Part shown: positions 33,914-41,799 of the stretch, piece by piece | How positions within the stretch are numbered: position 1 is the first letter of the stretch | Layout: the number at the start of each line of letters is the position of its first letter | Assembly (NCBI RefSeq): GCF_014529945.1 | Contig: NZ_JACVFB010000001.1 | Span: 310,001 to 374,000 of the forward strand | Direction: 5' to 3' | Source of the DNA: Chitinophaga varians | Lineage (GTDB): Bacteria; Bacteroidota; Bacteroidia; Chitinophagales; Chitinophagaceae | DNA length: 64,000 bases | The notes under the pieces: model-generated | The model's input: the letters and a program-made list of their open reading frames with translations, nothing else | Told to the model about the DNA's origin: nothing | Database searches by the model: none | Program-made: the position numbers and the translations under genes

Positions 33914-34297
33914 TTAAAGCGCACTACACTGCAATGATTGCGTAGCCCAGTCTTTTTTACTCCACGCCTGTAACTCGAAAATAATGGAAAGCAACCCTTT
34001 CCCTTTGCAGGTAACACTGTACGCTGTTTGTACAGGTGTAGTGCCGGTGATACACGTTTTGCTCACAAGGCCCTGTGCTACCAGTTCTCCGAGCCGTTTG
34101 CCCAACACCTGGTCGGATAAGGAGGGATGCGCTTTTTTCAGTTGACTGAAATGCGCCAGACCAGTGAATATACTATGGAGTATCTGTACTTTCCAGCGTT
34201 GACTGATGTTCTGGAGGGTTTCATTTACGTCGCAGTAGGATGCCAGTACTTTCAGGTTGTGGGCATTCATGGAACTGCCTTTTACTTTCGATGCCAT
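33914..34297 (-). CDS. HxlR-family winged-helix regulator
   Basis: The 127-residue protein is a complete HxlR domain. A Cys-containing N-terminus (VLASYCDVNETLQNISQRWK) is typical of the redox-sensing members, and the wHTH follows (FSQLKKAHPSLSDQVLGKRL). It is divergent from the alpha/beta hydrolase at 34380, and an inverted repeat sits between the two, so it probably controls that gene and itself. Usual HxlR inducers are aldehydes, quinones or oxidants. Confidence 0.88.
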   Translation of the reverse strand: MASKVKGSSMNAHNLKVLASYCDVNETLQNISQRWKVQILHSIFTGLAHFSQLKKAHPSLSDQVLGKRLGELVAQGLVSKTCITGTTPVQTAYSVTCKGKGLLSIIFELQAWSKKDWATQSLQCSAL

Positions 34298-34313
34298 ATG
34301 TCACGTTTTGCTT

Positions 34314-34331
34314 ACTCACTTTCGGGTGAGT
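34314..34331. promoter_or_regulatory. Candidate HxlR operator
   Basis: ACTCAC-TTTCGG-GTGAGT lies in the 82-nt gap between divergent HxlR and hydrolase genes, 17 nt from the HxlR start codon. The half-site with outer TT resembles the TTACTnAC/GTnAGTAA pattern of HxlR operators. Confidence 0.5.
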
Positions 34332-34379
34332 TATTGATGATGATAATCGGTCTTTCTAACATTGCAGAAAATTATTTTC

Positions 34380-35159
34380 ATGCAATCAAAGTTAGTCAAA
34401 TTAATCATTGTATGCCTGTTGGTACAGGTATCCCTGATGGCACAGTCGCACAAAGTGTATGTGCTGGTGCATGGCGCCTGGCATGGCGGCTGGTGCTGGC
34501 AACAGGTCAGTGAAAAGCTGCGGGCAGCAGGCAACATCGTGTATACGCCTTCGCTCAGCGGAATGGCGGAGCATAACAATCAACCGCACGATAGTATTAA
34601 TCTCGATACCCATATCACGGATATTGTAAACCTGCTCAATATGGAAGATCTCCATGATGTGGTGCTGGTGGGCCATAGTTACGCGGGCGTGGTGATCACG
34701 GGAGTGGCAGACCGTATGCCGGAGCGGATCAGCAAACTGGTTTACCTGGACGCGGTGCTCGCAGAAAACGGGGAGAGCTGTATATCGGTGCACCCTGCAT
34801 CGTTCCGGAAGGAGTTCGAGAAAGATGCTTCGCAATACGGAATGCATAGCTTGTCTGTACGACCTTCCAGCCTGTTTGGCGTAAGCAATCCGAAAGATCA
34901 GCAGTGGGTGGATAGCCGCCTTACCTTGCAACCTTATAATACTTTTGCACAGCCGCTGACGTTACATCATCCATATGGGAATAGCCTGCCACTGATTTAC
35001 ATCGCCTGTACGCAGCCGCAATTGCCGGTACTAGCGCCGTTTGCAGCCAAAGCAAAACAATCTCCCCAATGGAAATATTACGAGATGAAGACAGGGCATG
35101 ATGCCATGATCACACAGCCGGGGGAGCTGGCCAATCTGCTGGTGTCATTAAGCCGATAG
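34380..35159 (+). CDS. Exported alpha/beta hydrolase
   Basis: The 259-residue protein has a signal peptide (VKLIIVCLLVQVSLMA) and a compact esterase-type alpha/beta hydrolase fold. The oxyanion motif VHGAWHGGWCW, nucleophile Ser in GHSYAG, an Asp near LVYLDAVLAE and a C-terminal His in TGHDAM form the expected catalytic set. The family resembles salicylate or pyrethroid-type esterases. It stands divergent to an HxlR regulator, which suggests induction by a toxic or aromatic compound. The ATG at 34380 replaces a TTG at 34362. Confidence 0.85.
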   Translation: MQSKLVKLIIVCLLVQVSLMAQSHKVYVLVHGAWHGGWCWQQVSEKLRAAGNIVYTPSLSGMAEHNNQPHDSINLDTHITDIVNLLNMEDLHDVVLVGHSYAGVVITGVADRMPERISKLVYLDAVLAENGESCISVHPASFRKEFEKDASQYGMHSLSVRPSSLFGVSNPKDQQWVDSRLTLQPYNTFAQPLTLHHPYGNSLPLIYIACTQPQLPVLAPFAAKAKQSPQWKYYEMKTGHDAMITQPGELANLLVSLSR

Positions 35160-35228
35160 GGGATTTTGGCGGAAGACAGTAATGCGCTTATATTTGATAC
35201 ACTGTTTTTAACCAATAACGTACGTATC

Positions 35229-35672
35229 ATGAAGAAATTTTTTGGCGCATGCCTGTTGACCGCCGCCCTTTTTACAGGATTTGCCACCTATGCACAACAG
35301 CCCGCCGCCGGTACGCTCCGCGAAGGCAAGCATGACCTTACCCTTCAGTGGATCAGCTGGGACCGCCCCGGGAAAGTGATGATCAACAAACAAAAAGATG
35401 GCACTTATACGGTAAAAGGCGAACAACGTGATGCGAAGACGGGCGATTTTGTGACCATTGATGGTACGTTGAAAGTAGATTCACCAAAGGAGCTGACATT
35501 TAACGGTACCATCCGTACGCAGTACAGCAATGTGAACGGTGGCCAGGTGTGCGAAAAAACCGGTACTTACCACTTCCTGGCCAAAGGCGCCAGAAAATAC
35601 TGGAGGCTCCAGGAAATGGATAACTGTGAAGGCAATAATGTGGTTGATTATGTAGATATCTACTTTAAATAA
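35229..35672 (+). CDS. Small exported protein of unknown function
   Basis: The 147-residue protein begins with a signal peptide (MKKFFGACLLTAALFTGFA, cleavage near TYA-QQ). The mature domain of about 125 residues is beta-rich, with short Thr/Gly-rich strands (TVKGEQRDAKTGDFVTIDG) and two cysteines that could bond. It resembles small Bacteroidota exported proteins without assigned function. The frame could begin at 35166, but MKKFFG is the clear start. Confidence 0.75.
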   Translation: MKKFFGACLLTAALFTGFATYAQQPAAGTLREGKHDLTLQWISWDRPGKVMINKQKDGTYTVKGEQRDAKTGDFVTIDGTLKVDSPKELTFNGTIRTQYSNVNGGQVCEKTGTYHFLAKGARKYWRLQEMDNCEGNNVVDYVDIYFK

Positions 35673-35694
35673 TCTTTCTGAAAAAAGAATGCGT

Positions 35695-35735
35695 AACCGA
35701 TCGGTTTTATATTTATATTTGTAACCGAACGGTTA
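35695..35735. promoter_or_regulatory. Pair of TetR-type operators flanking a -7 box
   Basis: AACCGATCGGTT (35695-35706) and TAACCG-AA-CGGTTA (35722-35735) are centred 28 bp apart. Between them TATATTTG (35714-35721) matches the -7 box pattern. Both palindromes look like TetR-family operators and differ from the TAGATAGA sites of the local TetR, so the regulator is probably encoded elsewhere. They lie about 30-70 nt upstream of the SRPBCC gene. Confidence 0.6.
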
Positions 35736-35765
35736 TGCATTTTTTTATTGATTAAAACCACGATC

Positions 35766-36269
35766 ATGGCAACAACACCTCAACCAGCAGTCGCACAGAC
35801 CGGCATGCTGATCAGAAAACCGGCAGCGGAAGTGTTTAACGCATTTATTGATCCGGCTGTCACCACCCATTTTTGGTTTACCAAAAGCACAGGCAAACTG
35901 GAGAAAGGAAAAGAAGTCATCTGGTCCTGGGAAATGTACAATGTAAGCGCTGCGGTCCAGACCGTAGATATTGTGCCCAACAGCAGGATAGAAATCCGCT
36001 GGTTCGAGGGCTTCGATATGAAAGCAGGAGACCCGGGCACCCGCGAGCATTTCACCCGCGTGGTATGGACGTTCACCCCGCATGGAGAAAACGCCACTTT
36101 TGTAGAGGTGGTGAATGATGGTTTTTCCGGTGATGCTGCGACTGTCTGCCAGAAAGCACTGGACTCCAACGGCGGCTTCTGCTGGGCGTTAGCCGGACTG
36201 AAAGCCTACCTCGAATATCAACTGGAGCTCAACCTGGTGGGCGACCGTTTCCCGCAGGGGCTATCGTAG
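35766..36269 (+). CDS. SRPBCC (AHSA1-like) family protein
   Basis: The 167-residue protein is one START/AHSA1-type fold. It has the opening KPAAEVFNAFIDPAVTTHFWF, the strand motif IEIRWF, and the closing long helix with KAYLEYQLELNL. Such proteins bind hydrophobic ligands or act as Hsp90-activator-like domains. The promoter has a pair of TetR-type operators, which suggests stress induction. The start at MATTPQ (35766) is preferred to 35748. Its stop abuts the convergent YjbQ gene. Confidence 0.82.
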   Translation: MATTPQPAVAQTGMLIRKPAAEVFNAFIDPAVTTHFWFTKSTGKLEKGKEVIWSWEMYNVSAAVQTVDIVPNSRIEIRWFEGFDMKAGDPGTREHFTRVVWTFTPHGENATFVEVVNDGFSGDAATVCQKALDSNGGFCWALAGLKAYLEYQLELNLVGDRFPQGLS

Positions 36270-36701
36270 TCAGGACATTGGCTTGCCCCAGGCGGTCAGT
36301 ACCAGATGGCGGGGGCCACCATGGTCCCGGTGTTCACACAGGTAGATGCCCTGCCATGTGCCCAGCGCGAGCCTGCCGTGGTGAATGGGTATCATCACAG
36401 AACAGCCCAGCAGCGACGATTTCAGATGCGCAGGCATATCGTCCGGCCCTTCATCATTATGCTCATAATCCGGATCATTCTCCGGCACCGCTTTATTAAA
36501 ATACGTTTCAAAATCCACGCGCACCGTAGGGTCTGCGTTTTCGTTGATGGTCAACCCGGCAGAGGTGTGCTGGATAAATACCTGTAACATGCCAGACTGT
36601 AACGTGCCTATCTGCGGAAAGGCCTGCACCACTTCGTGCGTGATCAGGTGAAACCCTCTGGGACGGGCTTTTAAGCGTACTGCCTGCTGAAAAATTTCCA
36701 T
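36270..36701 (-). CDS. YjbQ family protein (UPF0047)
   Basis: The 143-residue protein matches the whole family. HTSAGLTINENADPTV and the HLKSSLLG and GTWQGIYLCEHRDH segments hold the conserved His/Asn/Asp of a probable active site. In E. coli YjbQ has weak thiamine-phosphate-synthase activity (secondary enzyme). It stands alone with a TACTTTTG element upstream and abuts the SRPBCC gene tail to tail, with no spacer between the stops. Confidence 0.9.
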   Translation of the reverse strand: MEIFQQAVRLKARPRGFHLITHEVVQAFPQIGTLQSGMLQVFIQHTSAGLTINENADPTVRVDFETYFNKAVPENDPDYEHNDEGPDDMPAHLKSSLLGCSVMIPIHHGRLALGTWQGIYLCEHRDHGGPRHLVLTAWGKPMS

Positions 36702-36717
36702 GCTTCTGTCATTTCTG

Positions 36718-36725
36718 CAAAAGTA
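36718..36725 (-). promoter_or_regulatory. -7 box ahead of the yjbQ-like gene
   Basis: On the minus strand TACTTTTG (36725-36718), a match to TAnnTTTG, lies 16 nt before the ATG at 36701. The -33 region is only weakly like TTTG. Confidence 0.45.
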
Positions 36726-36819
36726 ACATTTCTGCGCTGCATAAAATTCTGCTTGTAAATCACTCTATTGCACAGTATCTTACCGGAATTGATGAAAAAC
36801 TAAACCGGAAATTTATCTC

Positions 36820-37902
36820 ATGGCAGAAAACGTACAACCTTTACGGGTACTCGTAGTGGGCTGTGGCAACATGGGCACGTCTCACGCAGTGGCCTACCAT
36901 ACCCTGGAAGGATTCGATATATGTGGTATTGTATCTACCGGCTCCAGCAAGCAGGTATTGAATGATAAGCTGGGCGGCGGTTACACGCTGTACAGCAACT
37001 ATGAAGAGGCGCTGGCCGCCACCCGGCCGGACGCTGTCTGCATCTCCACCTATCCTGATACACACGAAAGTTACGCGATCAAAGCGCTGGAAAGCGGTTG
37101 TCATGTGTTCATAGAAAAACCGCTGGCAGACTCGGTGGCGGGCGCTGAACGAGTGGCGGCAGCGGCACATAAAGCGGGCAAAAAACTGGTGGTAGGATAC
37201 ATCCTGCGGCACCATCCTTCCTGGGAGCGTTTCGTGGAAATAGCGCACCAGCTGGGTAAACCGCTGGTGATGCGCATGAACCTCAATCAGCAAAGCTCCG
37301 GCAGCAAATGGGGCGTTCATCGCAACCTGCTGCAGAGCCTGAGCCCTATCGTGGATTGCGGCGTTCACTACATCGACGTGATGTGCCAGATGACCCGCTC
37401 CAAACCGGTGCAGGTGAGCGCTATCGGCGCGCGGCTGTCTAACGACATCCCGGCAGATAACTATAACTACGGCCAGCTGCAGATCCGCTTCGAAGACGGC
37501 TCCGTAGGCTGGTACGAAGCAGGATGGGGCCCCATGATCAGCGAAACGGCCTTCTTCGTGAAAGATGTGATCGGGCCACAGGGCTGCGTGTCTATCGTAG
37601 CCAAAGAATCCGGCAGCACCGGCAACTCAGATAACATCGAAGCACATACGAAAACGGAATCCCTGCGACTGCACCATGCGGTGTTGAACGAAAAAGGGGA
37701 GTTCGCAAAAGAAGATACGTGGATCAATATGGAAGATGAACCGGACCATCAGGAGCTGTGCAACCGTGAACAGCGTTATTTCCTGAAGGCTATCCGTGAA
37801 AATACAGATCTGACGGACCATATACAGGATGCGGTGAACAGTCTGCGCATCGCCTTTGCCTGCGATGAGTCTGTCCGTACCGGAAAGATCGTTACATTAT
37901 AA
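36820..37902 (+). CDS. Gfo/Idh/MocA-family oxidoreductase
   Basis: The 360-residue protein has an N-terminal Rossmann fold (LRVLVVGCGNMGTSHAVAYH) for NAD(P), the family Lys-Pro in HVFIEKPLADS and the C-terminal substrate domain. It has a probable catalytic His in VHYIDVM. It would oxidise or reduce a cyclic sugar or inositol-type compound. No partner gene is near. The terminator at 37912 follows it. Confidence 0.9.
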   Translation: MAENVQPLRVLVVGCGNMGTSHAVAYHTLEGFDICGIVSTGSSKQVLNDKLGGGYTLYSNYEEALAATRPDAVCISTYPDTHESYAIKALESGCHVFIEKPLADSVAGAERVAAAAHKAGKKLVVGYILRHHPSWERFVEIAHQLGKPLVMRMNLNQQSSGSKWGVHRNLLQSLSPIVDCGVHYIDVMCQMTRSKPVQVSAIGARLSNDIPADNYNYGQLQIRFEDGSVGWYEAGWGPMISETAFFVKDVIGPQGCVSIVAKESGSTGNSDNIEAHTKTESLRLHHAVLNEKGEFAKEDTWINMEDEPDHQELCNREQRYFLKAIRENTDLTDHIQDAVNSLRIAFACDESVRTGKIVTL

Positions 37903-37911
37903 ACCGATACG

Positions 37912-37936
37912 AGCCCGCCATTGTGCGGGCTTTTTC
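37912..37936. terminator. Bidirectional terminator between oxidoreductase and DUF92 genes
   Basis: AGCCCGC (37912-37918) pairs with GCGGGCT (37925-37931) around CATTGT, followed by TTTTC on the plus strand. It lies between convergent genes. Confidence 0.82.
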
Positions 37937-37937
37937 T

Positions 37938-38663
37938 TTACCACCATAACCAGCCGCATACGCCGGCTACCAGGGCGGCAAACAACGTGTTGCCAAAGTT
38001 CACGGCATCATTGCCGATATAATGTTTCCGCTCCAGCGCGGCGCCCAGAACAGAGTCCATCAGATTACCCAGTACGCCCGCGATCACGATAAAGGCCATA
38101 CGCCGATCGAACCCTTCCGCCAACGCATATACGACGGCAATCACCGCAGCGCCGGCAGCCCCCAGCAGCGTGCCTTCCAGGCTCACGACACCATCCAGTC
38201 CCTTAGGCTCTTTCCTGAAAGTGAGAATATTAAAAAAGCGGCGGCCGTAAACGGTGCCCAGTTCAGACGACAGCGTATCAGCGGTGGCAGATGCCAGGCT
38301 TCCTGCCAGCATCAGCTCATACAGTCCTCCGTGCGACGTGTCCATCGCTATCAGCAACGCCATCAGGGCGGCGGCGCCACCGTTGGCAAATACCTGGCTT
38401 GCTTTCCGCTTTTCAGGATGCGCACTTTCTGCGGTAAGTGCGGCTTTGACATTTTTTTTATGCGAGGTGGCCAGAGTGCCCAGCACAAAGAAAGTACCCA
38501 ACAGCGCAATGCCGGAATATCCCACAAAGACAAACACCACCAGTCCGATAAAACCGGCCGCCATGGCCGCGGAAACAGATAGTTTGCCGGTCCGGACACA
38601 GATCACGATAAAGGTTGCCAGTAAGAAAATAAAGAGGCCGTAATACTGAAACATCATATCCAT
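37938..38663 (-). CDS. DUF92 membrane protein
   Basis: The 241-residue protein has about six membrane helices and the DUF92 core, including SLASATADTLSSELG and VSLEGTLLGAAGAAV. Some members (VTE6-like) are phytyl phosphate kinases and others are tocopherol-pathway-linked, but Bacteroidota members are unassigned. Here it is divergent from the DUF4260 gene (52 nt apart), and the two may share a promoter region. Confidence 0.85.
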   Translation of the reverse strand: MDMMFQYYGLFIFLLATFIVICVRTGKLSVSAAMAAGFIGLVVFVFVGYSGIALLGTFFVLGTLATSHKKNVKAALTAESAHPEKRKASQVFANGGAAALMALLIAMDTSHGGLYELMLAGSLASATADTLSSELGTVYGRRFFNILTFRKEPKGLDGVVSLEGTLLGAAGAAVIAVVYALAEGFDRRMAFIVIAGVLGNLMDSVLGAALERKHYIGNDAVNFGNTLFAALVAGVCGWLWW

Positions 38664-38690
38664 AAATAGAGGTCAGCAAAACTAATTAAT

Positions 38691-38698
38691 TACTTTTG
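38691..38698 (+). promoter_or_regulatory. -7 box ahead of the DUF4260 gene
   Basis: TACTTTTG, a match to TAnnTTTG, ends 17 nt before the ATG at 38716. No -33 TTTG is seen. Confidence 0.4.
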
Positions 38699-38715
38699 CT
38701 GCCTGAAAATTTTGT

Positions 38716-39087
38716 ATGAAAACATTGTTGAATCTTGAAGAAATTGCCATGTTCCTGGCCGCCATTGTACTGTTTAATGTACAGTCTCCCTACGCCTGGT
38801 GGCTCTTCCCGGCGTGTTTGCTGCTGCCGGACCTCAGTATGGTCGGTTACCTGGCGGGCAACAAAATAGGCGCGTGGACGTATAATTTCTTTCACCATAA
38901 AGGTATCGCCATACTGGTGTATCTGGCCGGCCACACGCTGAAGCTCGACTGGCTCGCCTTCACCGGTATTATCCTCTTTGCCCACTCTTGCATGGACAGG
39001 GTTTTTGGTTATGGCCTGAAATATTTGACCGGCTTCAAAGACACCCATCTCGGCGAGATAGGCCCGAAAGCCAAACGGACCGCATAA
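38716..39087 (+). CDS. DUF4260 membrane protein
   Basis: The 123-residue protein has four membrane helices and the DUF4260 marks LLLPDLSMVGYLAG, NFFHHKGIAI, and HSCMDRVFGYGLKY, with conserved His and Asp residues near the membrane face. No function is known for the family. A terminator follows, and the gene stands alone. Confidence 0.85.
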   Translation: MKTLLNLEEIAMFLAAIVLFNVQSPYAWWLFPACLLLPDLSMVGYLAGNKIGAWTYNFFHHKGIAILVYLAGHTLKLDWLAFTGIILFAHSCMDRVFGYGLKYLTGFKDTHLGEIGPKAKRTA

Positions 39088-39120
39088 AAAAAGCCGGTGT
39101 GGAAACACACCGGCCTGTTT
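39085..39120. terminator. Intrinsic terminator with GNRA loop
   Basis: GCCGGTGTG (39093-39101) pairs with CACACCGGC (39106-39114) around a GAAA loop, flanked by an A-run and a T-rich stretch. It lies between the DUF4260 gene and the convergent TonB-dependent receptor gene. Confidence 0.82.
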
Positions 39121-39140
39121 ATTGACATTGATTGTAAGGC

Positions 39141-41582
39141 TTAGAATTTAAAGGCCACGCTGGCAGAGAAGCGGCGGGGCATCATCCTTTCTACAGTCGT
39201 CCATCCGCTGTAGTAGGCTTTGTCAGTAATGTTGTCCAGTTTCAACGCAATACGGTAAGCATTTACCTGATAGAAAACACCTGCATTGAGCACTACATAA
39301 GAAGGAAGTGTGAATACACCGGTCCCTTTTGAATTGGTGATCATATTCTCGCTGCCATAGTTACCGCCGAAGCCTACGCCAAGACCATGCAGTTTACCAC
39401 TGGTAGCGGTGTAGCTCACCCACCAGTTGGCCACGTGCTCCGGACCTGCGCTGGTAGGACGGCGGTCCAGTACACTGGAATCGGATTTTACCATTTTGCT
39501 GTCATTATAACCATATCCGGCCACGATGTTTAATCCCGGCAGCGGATTGGCTATCAGGTCCACTTCCACGCCTTTGCTGCGTTGAGAACCGTCCTGTATG
39601 GTCACATTGTAACGGTTGCCCTCTTTCTCCACGTCGATGCTGCGCGTCATATTGGTCACGAGAATGTTATAGTAGCTGGCACTCATGCTCAGTTTATTGT
39701 TGAGCACATTCAGTTTCACGCCCCCTTCAAACTGATTGGCCTGCTGTGGTTTCAGTACGCCGCTATATTCAGGCAGGGACTGCGTTACCGGGGCTGAGTT
39801 CTTGAAACCGTTCATATAGTTGGCAAACAGGCTCACTTTATCTTTTACCACCTGGTATATCAAACCAAATTTCGGGGAGACGGAAGTCTGACTAAAATCA
39901 TCCTTGCTTTTCTCGCCGGTCACGTAGTCCTTGGTGGGCTTGGTGACGAAGTGGTCTACACGCAGGCTGGCCATGGCTATCAGCTGATCGGTGATATTCA
40001 GCACATCTGATACATAAGCGCTGTAAGTATAGTTGGTGGTGGCATTTTTCACCTGTCCGTCTTTTACCTGTGCCAGCCGGGCGTCTACAGCGGCTTTGCT
40101 GAGCTGGGAGTAGCGCGGGTCTTTTGGATTCACCGCGTTTACCAGATCAAAGAGGATATAAGGCGAGTTATCGTTTTCCGTATACTGGCTGAGGAAGTCG
40201 ATACCGGCTACGACACGGTTACGCAGGCTACCGATTTTGAAATCGCCGATGAAGTTCTGTTGAACGTCCGTAGCGGTGGTGGTAGCGTTCTGATGTGTTA
40301 CATAGCGGCTCAGCAGCGTGTCGTTGGGTTTCTGTACGGAAGCATCGCCCTGATCGAGGAACATCACGTAAGAATAGTAGCCGTTGCTGCGGCGGGTGCT
40401 TCTGGAAACGGTGGTCTGTGAGGTCCATTTATCAGACAGCTTATAGTTAGCCTGGCCGAAAAGGTTCACGGACGGTGTTTTCATGGTGATATCGTTGCTG
40501 GTGAAAGACCGGGTGAAGTCGATGCCCAGCTGGTCCGGAGTGCGGGCAATCAGCTGACGGCGACGGTTCAGGAACACCATGGTGGGATTGGTGCTTTCTC
40601 CGCTGTAGAATTCAGTATTGACGAGGAAAGACAGGCGGTCATTCACACGGTAGGAGAGGCTGGGGGCCAGGAACCAGGAGCGTTTGAAGCCGGCATCCTG
40701 GTAGCTGCCTTCTGAGTGATAGGCCGCATTGGTGCGCAGGATAGCAGATTTGTCCTTATTCAGCGGGGTATTGATATCGGCGGTGACGCGGTTCAGTCCA
40801 TAAGTGCCGCCGGTATAGCTGATTTCACCACCGAATACGTCGTACGGTTTCTTCGTGACGATGTTGATCAGGCCGCCGAAAGAAATGAGGCTGCTGCCAA
40901 ACAGGGTGCCGGACGGGCCCTTGATGGTTTCTATCCTTTCAATATCGGCCGGATCGGGGCTGCCGTTGGAGATGCCCGCGATACCGTTGACCATCGTTGG
41001 CTGTACCGCGAAACCCCGCATGGTGAAGTAACCGGCGCCATCGCCACCACGGCCGGTGGAAGACCACAGGCGGGTTACGCCGGGCGCATTTCTCAGGGCA
41101 TCGTCAAAGTTGGTGACCACCTGTTCTTTCATCAGTTCTTTGCCCACCACGTTATATACCTGTGGGTTCTCCAGGTTTTTGATGGGCAGGCGCGCGATAT
41201 AATCACTTTCCTTGCTGGCCAGTTTGTTCTGTCCGCCTACCACCGTTACTTCCGACAGCTGTGTCTTAGATACCTGCAGCTTCAAATGCACCGTGGCGGT
41301 CTGGTTAGCCGTTACCGTTACCGTCTCGGCCATGGGCTCGTATCCCAGCAACGATACCTGTAATACATATTTCCCCGGCTCCAGACGACGGAAAGCGAAA
41401 TCGCCCTTCGCATCGGTAACGGTACCTCTGCTGTGTTGTTCTATGCGTACACTCACGAAAGCAGCGGCTTCTCCTTCGCTGGTGACAATGTTTCCCTTAA
41501 TGCCTCCGGTGCCGCTCTGGGCGCTTACACCGGCTATTATGCTGCAGAGCATTACTAATAATGCTGACAATTTTCTGATCAT
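39141..41582 (-). CDS. TonB-dependent siderophore-type receptor with regulatory-like N-domain
   Basis: The 813-residue outer-membrane protein has a signal peptide (MIRKLSALLVMLCSIIAG), then a carboxypeptidase-regulatory-like beta domain (about 25-105, GNIVTSEGEAAAFVSVRI). A plug follows (about 120-240, with LRNAPGVTRLWS and FTMRGFAVQPTMVNG, and PDPADIERIETIKGPSG). The rest is the beta barrel, ending in a terminal Phe (SASVAFKF). The plug signature fits siderophore receptors, so iron-chelate uptake is likely. There is no SusD-like partner. The ATG at 41582 is chosen over 41645 because of the signal peptide. Confidence 0.9.
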   Translation of the reverse strand: MIRKLSALLVMLCSIIAGVSAQSGTGGIKGNIVTSEGEAAAFVSVRIEQHSRGTVTDAKGDFAFRRLEPGKYVLQVSLLGYEPMAETVTVTANQTATVHLKLQVSKTQLSEVTVVGGQNKLASKESDYIARLPIKNLENPQVYNVVGKELMKEQVVTNFDDALRNAPGVTRLWSSTGRGGDGAGYFTMRGFAVQPTMVNGIAGISNGSPDPADIERIETIKGPSGTLFGSSLISFGGLINIVTKKPYDVFGGEISYTGGTYGLNRVTADINTPLNKDKSAILRTNAAYHSEGSYQDAGFKRSWFLAPSLSYRVNDRLSFLVNTEFYSGESTNPTMVFLNRRRQLIARTPDQLGIDFTRSFTSNDITMKTPSVNLFGQANYKLSDKWTSQTTVSRSTRRSNGYYSYVMFLDQGDASVQKPNDTLLSRYVTHQNATTTATDVQQNFIGDFKIGSLRNRVVAGIDFLSQYTENDNSPYILFDLVNAVNPKDPRYSQLSKAAVDARLAQVKDGQVKNATTNYTYSAYVSDVLNITDQLIAMASLRVDHFVTKPTKDYVTGEKSKDDFSQTSVSPKFGLIYQVVKDKVSLFANYMNGFKNSAPVTQSLPEYSGVLKPQQANQFEGGVKLNVLNNKLSMSASYYNILVTNMTRSIDVEKEGNRYNVTIQDGSQRSKGVEVDLIANPLPGLNIVAGYGYNDSKMVKSDSSVLDRRPTSAGPEHVANWWVSYTATSGKLHGLGVGFGGNYGSENMITNSKGTGVFTLPSYVVLNAGVFYQVNAYRIALKLDNITDKAYYSGWTTVERMMPRRFSASVAFKF

Positions 41583-41799
41583 TGTTGTGCTATAATATTG
41601 ATCTAAAAAGACGAAATGACAATCCAGGGCGCAAAATTCTATCACCAGAAAGAAGTTGCACCATCCAATCGGGAAAAAAGTTTACGCATTCGGGAATTAT
41701 ACATTGACGGTTCAACCCAGTTATCTGACAACTCGACAAAAAATGGCTGGCCGGCCTGCCGGGACATCGCATTTTTGTACCGTCCATAAACAACACATC

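Noticed and set aside
40716-41363. Plus-strand frame of 215 codons
   Set aside because: It lies inside the TonB-dependent receptor gene on the opposite strand; no family match.
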